Translations under genes and position numbers: made by a program
NCBI GenBank assembly: GCA_027486155.1
Contig: JAIXPR010000257.1
Location: 1 to 8,087 of the forward strand
Origin: Pseudomonadota bacterium
GTDB lineage: Bacteria > Bdellovibrionota_C > UBA2361 > OMII01
Direction: 5' to 3'
DNA: 8,087 nt
Notes under the pieces: model-generated
Database searches by the model: none
The model's input: only the letters and a program-made list of their open reading frames with translations
What the model was told of the DNA's origin: nothing
Shown here: positions 1-6,200 of the stretch, in pieces
How the letters are laid out: each line of letters begins with the position of its first letter
How positions within the stretch are numbered: the stretch's first letter is position 1

Positions 1-1349
1 CTGAGCCGATCGCGGATTTCCTGGACGCGATCGTGATCGGAGAGGCTGAGGAGCTTCTTCCAGAGTTCGTCGACGTGTATCACAAGGCGCAAAGTGAGGG
101 ATGGTCGCGTGAGCAAGTGCTCAAAGGGCTCGCTCAGATCGAGGGAGTGTACGTCCCACGTTTCTACGAGCCGCTCTATCATGCCGATGGAACTATGGAG
201 CGGTATGAAGCTCCTGATGATGTGCCAGCCCGTCCGAGACGTCGCTTCGTTAAGGACCTCTCAAAGTTCAAGACCCACAGTCGGATTCTAACGCCAGAAA
301 CCGAATTCAAGGATATGTTCCTCACCGAGACCGGCCGTGGGTGTGAGATGGGGTGTCGTTTTTGCGTCGCGGGATATATTTATCGCCCGATTCGAAAGCG
401 AAGCGAGGAGACCCTTCAAGACACCGTGCAGGTTGGTCTTGAGACGAGTGAGGCGATCGGGTTTGTGGGGGCTTCAGTTTCCTCCCACAAAGCTATCTCC
501 AAGTTGGCGCAAACGGTCGCCGAGAAGGGGGCTCGGGCCTCACTGAGTTCGATCATGTCCCAAAAGGTGACCCGAGTGCTTGCGGCGAGTATCTCAGAGA
601 GCGAGTACAAGACCGTGTCCCTTGCTCCAGAAGCCGGGAGCGATCGCCTCCGGCGGGCCGCTGGAAAACGGGTGGTTAACGAACAGGTGATTAACGCCGC
701 GCGGGAGCTCGCCGAGGCCGGTATTCGTGGATTTAAACTCTACTTCATCGTTGGCCTTCCAACTGAGACCGACGAGGATGTTGACGCGATCGCTGCACTC
801 GCGACCGCGGTGCGTGACGCGGTGACGGAGATATCCCGCCCCACCGGAAAGATGGCGTGGGTATCGCTCTCGGTAAATCCCTTCATTCCCAAGGCGTCGA
901 CCCCGTTTCAGTGGGAGCCTATGCTCGATCCGAAGGTGCTTGAGAAGAAGATCGAGCGCCTTCGCAAGCAGGTGCTCAAAGTTCACAATCTTGAGTTCCG
1001 TTTCGAGCCACCGAAAGAGAGCTATTTTCAAGGACTCCTCTCGCGAGGGGACCGCCGAGTTGGTAAGCTTCTGCTTGAGGCGGAGCGAAGGGGCGAGACG
1101 TGGAAGTGGCTCATGAAGCGGACTGAGAAAGAGATCGTCCCAGGTGTGCCGCCCGTTGATTTTTATGTCTCTCGACGGATCGGCTTCTCTGAGCTCCTTC
1201 CGTGGGAGGTCGTTGATTCGTTGATTCCGAAGTCCTTGCTTGAGCGTGAAGCGATGCGAGCGCACAACGGCGAGGATTGGGTTCAGCCCCCGGTGCCGGG
1301 GTACGAGCGTTCGGAAGAGGACGAGGTTTCTCAAGAGATAGGAGTATAG
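1..1349 (+). CDS. B12-binding-domain radical SAM protein, 3' part (5' end outside window)
   Basis: The reading frame is open from the first complete codon at position 3, so the gene starts upstream. The GTG at 33 is internal, because residues before it (EPIADFLDAIVIGEAEELLP) match the end of a cobalamin-binding domain as found in this family. The radical SAM cluster motif C-x3-C-x2-C (CEMGCRFC) has its cysteines encoded at 342, 354 and 363. These would bind the 4Fe-4S cluster that cleaves S-adenosylmethionine. Downstream, APEAGSDRLRRAAGK and KLYFIVGLPTETDEDV are typical of the SAM-binding barrel in the YgiQ/TIGR03960-like group. The reaction and substrate of this group are not settled, so I give no function beyond cytoplasmic radical SAM enzyme. 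The stop codon is two bases before mrp, which suggests one operon. The family assignment is from remembered motifs, not a search. Confidence 0.9.
   Translation, partial: EPIADFLDAIVIGEAEELLPEFVDVYHKAQSEGWSREQVLKGLAQIEGVYVPRFYEPLYHADGTMERYEAPDDVPARPRRRFVKDLSKFKTHSRILTPETEFKDMFLTETGRGCEMGCRFCVAGYIYRPIRKRSEETLQDTVQVGLETSEAIGFVGASVSSHKAISKLAQTVAEKGARASLSSIMSQKVTRVLAASISESEYKTVSLAPEAGSDRLRRAAGKRVVNEQVINAARELAEAGIRGFKLYFIVGLPTETDEDVDAIAALATAVRDAVTEISRPTGKMAWVSLSVNPFIPKASTPFQWEPMLDPKVLEKKIERLRKQVLKVHNLEFRFEPPKESYFQGLLSRGDRRVGKLLLEAERRGETWKWLMKRTEKEIVPGVPPVDFYVSRRIGFSELLPWEVVDSLIPKSLLEREAMRAHNGEDWVQPPVPGYERSEEDEVSQEIGV
1341..1344 (+). promoter_or_regulatory. Ribosome binding site of mrp
   Basis: GGAG lies seven bases before the ATG at 1352, inside the last codons of the radical SAM gene. 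It fixes the mrp start at 1352. The same frame also opens at a TTG at 1277, but residues encoded there do not resemble the family's N-terminus and would overlap the upstream gene by 73 bases. Confidence 0.75.
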
Positions 1350-1351
1350 GT

Positions 1352-2137
1352 ATGTCGACTATTGGTCAGATCGTTCCGGTGATTTCCGGCAAGGGTGGAG
1401 TTGGTAAGTCAACCGTCGCGGTTAATCTCGCGATCGCGCTCGCGAAGACGGGAGCGAAGGTGGGATTGATTGACAGCGATTTCTACGGCCCCAGCATTCC
1501 AACCTTACTCGGTGGTGGACAGGTTCTTCCTGATCACGAGGAGAAGCTTATTCCCCCGGCGAAATACGGCATCAAGTACATCTCCCTTGGTTTCTTCCTG
1601 CAGCATCCGGACGACGCAGTGATTTGGCGAGGGCCTATGTTCAACAAGGCGCTGCATCAGATGTTTGAAGATGTGAGTTGGGGAGTTGTTGATTACATGA
1701 TCATCGACATGCCTCCAGGGACAGGTGACGCGCAGCTCTCCCTCTCGCAGATGGTGAAGCTGGCAGGTGCTGTTGTTGTGACCACCCCACAGGAGGTCGC
1801 GCTCGCGGATGTGCGCAAGTCGATTAACATGCTGAAGAAGGTGAATGTCGATGTTCTCGGTATCGTGGAGAACATGTCCGGCCTTCCGATGCCGGATGGC
1901 TCCGTCATGCCGATCTTCGGCAGTGGTGGTGGCGAGCGCACCGCCAAAGAGTTTGGAGTGCCACTTCTTGCTCAACTTCCTATCGATCCAGCCATCCGAG
2001 AGGGTGGGGATGCTGGCACACCGGTTGCGGCTGGTGAGGGTAAGGTGGCTGAGATCTTCCTCGATATCGCTCGAAAGGTTATCGCCACCCTCGATGATAA
2101 GCGGCGGGGCGACCAAGGTCTTAAGGTGGTGAATTAA
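1352..2137 (+). CDS. mrp: Mrp/ApbC-type P-loop ATPase without the CxxC motif
   Basis: This 261-residue protein belongs to the Mrp/NBP35 branch of the MinD/ParA ATPases, cytoplasmic dimers that usually carry and hand over iron-sulfur clusters. Visible motifs are the deviant Walker A GKGGVGKST (residues 13-21), DSDFYGPS (41-48), the hallmark DMPPGTGD (119-126), TTPQEVALADVRK (144-156), VENMSG (172-177) and IREGGDAGTPV (215-225). It is the short form, lacking the N-terminal DUF59 domain of longer homologues. Family members normally have C-x-x-C shortly after VENMS to bridge a cluster between subunits. Here that segment reads GLPMPDGSVMPIFG, and the whole protein has no cysteine at all. ATP binding is well supported, whereas a classical cluster-carrier role is doubtful. 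It follows the radical SAM gene by two bases and is probably co-transcribed with it. Confidence 0.92.
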   Translation: MSTIGQIVPVISGKGGVGKSTVAVNLAIALAKTGAKVGLIDSDFYGPSIPTLLGGGQVLPDHEEKLIPPAKYGIKYISLGFFLQHPDDAVIWRGPMFNKALHQMFEDVSWGVVDYMIIDMPPGTGDAQLSLSQMVKLAGAVVVTTPQEVALADVRKSINMLKKVNVDVLGIVENMSGLPMPDGSVMPIFGSGGGERTAKEFGVPLLAQLPIDPAIREGGDAGTPVAAGEGKVAEIFLDIARKVIATLDDKRRGDQGLKVVN

Positions 2138-2184
2138 GGTCGTTTTGTGCGGGTGGGTGCGAGTCTTCCTGGCGGAGAGGTCCC

Positions 2185-2281
2185 GGTAGGGCCCGACTCC
2201 TGGCGGGCCGTATGACACCTGGAGGTATCAAGACCTCATCGACAGGCGAATGATACGGCCCGCGAGGACGCGGGCCCTACC
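2185..2281. repeat. REP/MITE-like palindromic element
   Basis: Two 29-base arms, 2185-2213 and 2253-2281, are inverted copies of each other with three mismatches. Both outer ends read GGTAGGGCCCG inward and both inner ends carry CGGGCCGTAT. Each arm can also form its own hairpin: GGCCCG with CGGGCC in the left arm, and GGCCCGCG-agga-CGCGGGCC in the right arm. The 39-base spacer holds a smaller inverted repeat, GAGGT (2222-2226) and ACCTC (2233-2237), flanked by CCTG (2218-2221) and CAGG (2243-2246). The nested layout resembles paired REP sequences or a small non-autonomous mobile element. It sits in the otherwise empty 2138-2362 gap between mrp and secG. No T run follows it, so it is not a standard terminator, although a folded transcript could protect the mrp mRNA end. 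Confidence 0.8.
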
Positions 2282-2300
2282 AATGTATTAGGCACACATC

Positions 2301-2329
2301 CCTAGCCCGACGCTTCCTCAAGTGCTAGG
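2301..2329. repeat. Short inverted repeat upstream of secG
   Basis: CCTAGC (2301-2306) and GCTAGG (2324-2329) are complementary across a 17-base loop, 34 bases before the secG start. GGCTTAGCC (2328-2336) overlaps it as a second small palindrome. It could be an operator or a weak RNA hairpin. I could not place a convincing sigma-70 promoter for secG around it. Confidence 0.3.
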
Positions 2330-2350
2330 CTTAGCCCCAGTTTTCGTTCA

Positions 2351-2354
2351 AGGA
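2351..2354 (+). promoter_or_regulatory. Ribosome binding site of secG
   Basis: AGGA lies eight bases before the ATG at 2363. The spacing is normal and supports that start. Confidence 0.6.
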
Positions 2355-2362
2355 TAGAGACC

Positions 2363-2758
2363 ATGTATACCGCAGTCCTCACCCTCCATATCCTCTTGGC
2401 TGTTGTGCTCGTTATTCTCGTGCTCCTGCAGCAGGGGAAGGGCGCTGATGCTGGCGCCGTGATGGGGGCCGGTGGCGCTAATACGGTATTCGGCGTCGGT
2501 GGTGCATCCTCACTCCTCGTTCGGATGACAACCTTCATCGCGATTGCGTTTATGTTGACCTCGGTAGGTCTCGTGAAGCTCGCGCTCATCGATGGTGGGC
2601 AAGGGGCGGCGAAGGTCGATGCTGTTGCTGGTTCTGTGATGGGGGCGATTCCTCAAGGACAACAGCAACCTGTAGCTCCCCCGGCTGAGCAAAAAACTGA
2701 GCAAAAAAGTGACGTTCAGGCTCCCCCGGTAGTTGACGGCGCAAACGTTCCGAAGTAA
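2363..2758 (+). CDS. secG: SecG, protein-export channel subunit
   Basis: This 131-residue protein is the small accessory subunit of the SecYEG translocon in the inner membrane, which aids SecA-driven export. Two membrane helices are visible: residues about 3-22 (TAVLTLHILLAVVLVILVLL) and about 51-75. The first is followed by the family signature LLQQGKGADAG (21-31), then the glycine-rich loop GANTVFGVGGASS (38-50). The tail from about residue 92 is rich in Q, P, A and E, probably disordered, and is a common variable extension in SecG. It contains a tandem duplication at DNA level (2685-2708). The gene follows a 225-base gap after mrp and precedes a tRNA-Leu by 38 bases, so the two may share a transcript. 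Confidence 0.93.
   Translation: MYTAVLTLHILLAVVLVILVLLQQGKGADAGAVMGAGGANTVFGVGGASSLLVRMTTFIAIAFMLTSVGLVKLALIDGGQGAAKVDAVAGSVMGAIPQGQQQPVAPPAEQKTEQKSDVQAPPVVDGANVPK
2685..2708 (+). repeat. 12-base tandem duplication in the secG tail
   Basis: CTGAGCAAAAAA occurs twice head to tail, at 2685-2696 and 2697-2708, encoding the EQK-rich part of the SecG tail. It is flanked by two copies of GCTCCCCCGG (2675-2684 and 2720-2729). The six-A runs are possible slippage sites, but the frame is intact. Confidence 0.8.
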
Positions 2759-2796
2759 ATTTCCGGTCCGCGTTAAGACAACGCAGACAATCATAC

Positions 2797-2882
2797 GCCC
2801 AGGTGGTGGAATGGTAGACACGCCAGTTTAAGGGGCTGGTGGCAGAAATGTCGTAGAGGTTCAAGTCCTCTCCTGGGCACCA
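2797..2882 (+). tRNA. tRNA-Leu (anticodon AAG), CCA encoded
   Basis: This is a type II tRNA with all arms present. The acceptor stem is GCCCAGG (2797-2803) with CCTGGGC (2872-2878), followed by discriminator A and the encoded CCA (2880-2882). The D stem is GTG/CAC (2806-2808 with 2819-2821). The anticodon stem is CCAGT (2823-2827) with GCTGG (2835-2839). The loop TTAAGGG places AAG at 2830-2832, with T33 and G37. The long variable arm is GGCA-GAAA-TGTC (2841-2852), and the T arm is AGAGG-TTCAAGT-CCTCT. The long arm, A discriminator and sequence fit tRNA-Leu. Anticodon AAG would read CTT, and also CTC and CTA if A34 is converted to inosine. Shifting the loop by one base destroys stem pairing, so the AAG reading is firm. 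Bacteria usually use GAG here. Confidence 0.95.
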
Positions 2883-2888
2883 TTCACG

Positions 2889-2919
2889 CTGAGAGTCCTA
2901 GCTCTTAGATTATCTTTTT
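2889..2919 (+). terminator. Probable intrinsic terminator after the tRNA
   Basis: CTGAGAG (2889-2895) pairs with CTCTTAG (2902-2908), seven pairs including one G-T, around a six-base loop. It is followed by ATTATC and five Ts, with more T runs to 2928. The stem is modest in GC, so strength is uncertain. Its position seven bases after the tRNA CCA fits the end of the secG-tRNA transcript. Confidence 0.5.
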
Positions 2920-2941
2920 CCTCTTTTTCCTCCTCCTCCCT
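2913..2941. other. Uninterrupted polypyrimidine tract
   Basis: All 29 bases on the + strand are C or T, including TCCTCCTCC. It overlaps the tail of the terminator. The remaining bases to 3005 show no gene or clear hairpin. From the other side it lies downstream of the - strand genes and might help stop convergent transcription, but I see no hairpin for that direction. Confidence 0.6.
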
Positions 2942-3005
2942 ATTGTCATCCTGCATTTGCGCCGGTTTCCTCATTGTCACCTACGTATCTCGAACAGCGT
3001 ACGAG

Positions 3006-3275
3006 TTAGCGGATAGTAACGAATGGGTTGAGTTTGATCTTGGCAAGTTGAGGCTCTTCAGAGGCTTCGAGCCTCTCGCGAGTGATTCTCCTCAATGGTC
3101 GTCTTAGGAACGCTGCCGACGCATCTAAATGATGACGTGGAAGCCGGTCCAGGATGAAGATAAGGATTAAGATTAGCATTAGGAGCAAGACCAGCAGACC
3201 GGGACTCTCCAGCTCCTCGCGGACTATCGACTCCGCGACACTAAAGAGCCCGTGGCGATATACGCCTGTAGGCAT
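3006..3275 (-). CDS. Small single-span membrane protein, coupled to the repeat protein
   Basis: I do not recognise this 89-residue ORF. Its ATG overlaps the stop codon of the large upstream gene as TGATG, a layout typical of translational coupling. A GTG start three bases earlier is also possible. Residues 26-42 (GLLVLLLMLILILIFIL) form one strongly hydrophobic segment of membrane-helix length. The part after it is rich in arginine and histidine, and the positive-inside rule would place that C-terminus in the cytoplasm. No signal-peptide cleavage site or enzymatic motif is visible. If real, it may anchor, regulate or partner the repeat-nuclease protein. The hydrophobic stretch comes from low-complexity DNA, so a chance ORF cannot be excluded. 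Presence of the same pair in relatives would decide. Confidence 0.45.
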   Translation of the reverse strand: MPTGVYRHGLFSVAESIVREELESPGLLVLLLMLILILIFILDRLPRHHLDASAAFLRRPLRRITRERLEASEEPQLAKIKLNPFVTIR

Positions 3276-6200
3276 CACCTAGGGGCAGTCACTCCGCTGC
3301 TCACAAGGGATCCGAGCAGCTCGTCTAGTTCCCTAAGGCACGCCACGATACTATCATCGGTCCGCTCGTCTGCCGACGCAAGTTCCTCGATCAGTTGATT
3401 GAGGACGTAGAAGTTCCGCTCTGGGTCTTCGGGCTGCAGCCGTTCAAGACGCTGAACATTCTCAAAGATGCTCTGCATCAACGCAGACAATGGGGCGACA
3501 GGGTCTACGTTGAGCAGTCGGCGAACATCCATGATAGTTGGCGACGCTTCGTTTCGATCAAGAAGATGTATGACATTTACAATCCTGTGCGGAATCGGCA
3601 CCGACGGCAGACGCTCTGAGTGAGTTGTGGTCAAGGTGACGATAGTCACCGGATGGTGCTCATCGACAGCTTCTACCTTAGAGCGGTTTGCCTGTAGATG
3701 CGAAGCCTCAGCATACGCTGCAACAGTATCGCGCATGTTTTGGTACGAGCGTCCCCATTTAAAATCAAGGATAGTGCGCGCCACGATTCCGTCAGGATAA
3801 AGGCTTGTCTGGGCACCCTCTAACCGCGTGCCGACGCGATCGACTATGAGATCCCGCCGAGTCATCGCGAGGAAGAGGCAACCGAGCCGCTCAAAGAGCG
3901 CCCCCCGAACGAACGCCAGGTGCCGTTCGGATTGGAGAGTACGCACCGCGTCAGCGATCTCAGGGCACCCAATCTGAATCAGCGCTGCGGGAACGCTCTG
4001 CAGATCTGCTTCAGGTACACCGAGCGCACGGAGAGCGCTGCGGCCGTTCACTATCGAACCCATGCGCGCCACCTCGGTAAACCAGGTGAGTTGCCCTCCC
4101 AGTCGATCCTCACTTGATTGATACGACACTACCTCCTTCCGATAGAGAGCAAACATTGTAGCGACATCTCCAGCCCGATGAGCATCCGCAAACCTGGGAA
4201 TCTTGTAGAGCGCCCCGATCACACCACTCCGAATGCTCTCAATGCTCCGCCAGTGCCGCTTCTCTAACTCTTGCGGGTGAAGTGCGTCAGGATTGGAAGA
4301 ATCCACTAAGGCCGGATACAACGATTGCAGCAGGGACACGTAGCCGCAGCTTGTTTGCATTCCCCGCCCGGCATACAGGACGGATTGAACACGGTGAGAA
4401 ACGAAGAACCCGAATTGACCAGCCACATCCCGGTTCGCGTCAAAGAAATTCAGGACGTGGCTCCTGTAGAGCCGCGCAAGTGCCGCAATATCGTCTCTAC
4501 CTACCGCCTCCTGCCAGCCCGGAATCAGGCGCAACGTCTTCTCAAGATGCAGCAGTCGATTTTCATCTGTCCAGTACCGACCGGTTATCTCATACGACCT
4601 AACTGCATCTGGATTTGAATCGTCTATTAAGCCAGAACACGCGCTGTTTATAAGGTCAGCTGAAATGCCAGACGATACATGGCCGTGATAGCGCGCCTGA
4701 ACAATACCTCCCCATAACCTCCCGATAGTGCGATAGAATCCGCTCTGCCCTCCATCACCTCCGTTCGAATCTCGATACTGCAGCACGTGAGTTCGATAGA
4801 GCGAAGCCAGGGTCTGTATGTCGCCGCGGGCCTGCGCCTCTTGAAAGCCCGGAATCGTATACAGCGCCTGACGCAGGCGTTTCACCACGTAGTCCCGGTC
4901 GTTCCATACACGTTGGCTAATCTCGTTCACCCGCAGTGCGTCCGGATTTTCATCATCAACTAACCCGGGAATCGATAGCTCAAGTAGCTCCTGAAATAGG
5001 TGCCCCTTATCAAGTCCCAGCCGCTGCTTGTGATTAGCGATTGATAGCAGGTTGTGAAGCTGATAAAAGCCGCGCTGCGCTGTCAGCGTGCCATCGGCAG
5101 CCGCAAAACCTACGACGTGCCGCCGGTAGAGGTCGGTCATTGCGGCGATGTCGTACTCTTCATGCGCGGCCTTAAATCCTGGCACCGTGTAGAGCGCGCG
5201 CAGCAAGCTTCGCACAACGACGTCTGGATCGCTCCAGTAACCAAGCGTTACCTCTGGCGGATAGAGTGCCTCATCATTTTCGTCGTCAACCAATCCTGGG
5301 ATAGCGTCGTTAAGAAGCTCGTCTAAGGTCGGGATTACGCGCTCACCCGTCGCCTCGTCTACGTAGCCGACATACGGCATCTGCGCTTTATCTTTTAAGA
5401 AAGCCCGCTGTCCTCCGTAGCTGTCCGTCCCGCTGCTGTACGAAATCACGTGGTTGCGATACAGCTGCGCCATAGTAGCGATATCGTTTTCAAGCCGGGC
5501 TTGGCTGAAACTTGGTATACCATCAAGTGCTTGTATCATGTGTGCACGCACTGTTTCACGGCTCCAGTAACCACGCTCTAGCTCTGTTGGACGCAGCGCG
5601 TCTGGATTGGTGCGGTCAGTCAACGCAGGTACCAGTAGCGTTAACACCTGCGCACACGACGCGAGCTTCGTGATACCAAGTTCAGGATGCGGCCGCGCAA
5701 GCAACGCACCGAGGCCGCATACCTCTCGGAAAAAGGCTTTTTGCCCGGTTAGCTCGGCTCGAGTCGAGACGTACTTTATGACGTGCGTCCGATAGAGCGT
5801 AGCCATCGTAGCCACGTCACATTTCTCGTAAGCATCTTGAAACCCGACGATCGTAAAGAGCCCCGATAAACCCGCTTCCCTAGCCGTCTCGATATCATTG
5901 TATAAATAGTGCTCTATCTCACAACGCCTCAGGGAATCCGGATTCTTCGAATCAACAAGTTCAGGCACTGCAAGCCTTAGGGCCTCAGCAGGACTACCAG
6001 CTTTCGTCCATCCGTAATCCGCACGGGCCTTGCCGAGTAACGCCCGAAGCCCACCGACCTCCACAAAGTAGGCCTGCTGACCATTTCGGCCTGTCGGACC
6101 TTGATAGCCGATCACATGCGCACGGTAGAGATCCGCCATCGTAGCGACATCGCCCCTTTCATGCGCTGCTTTGAATCCCTCGACCTCGTAGAGGGCTTCA

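Noticed and set aside
594..1334. Long open frame (246 residues) on the - strand opposite the radical SAM gene
   Set aside because: It lies antisense to a clearly recognised gene, has no family motifs, and looks like a by-product of codon bias.
1505..2218. Open frame (237 residues) on the - strand opposite mrp
   Set aside because: It is antisense to well-conserved mrp motifs and its translation has no recognisable domain. It also runs into the palindromic element.
2185..2281. Palindromic element as an intrinsic terminator of mrp
   Set aside because: There is no T run after either arm, and the symmetry and arm identity fit a repeat element better.
2510..2864. Two - strand open frames across secG and the tRNA
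   Set aside because: They overlap both a clear secG and a fully folded tRNA, so they are shadows.
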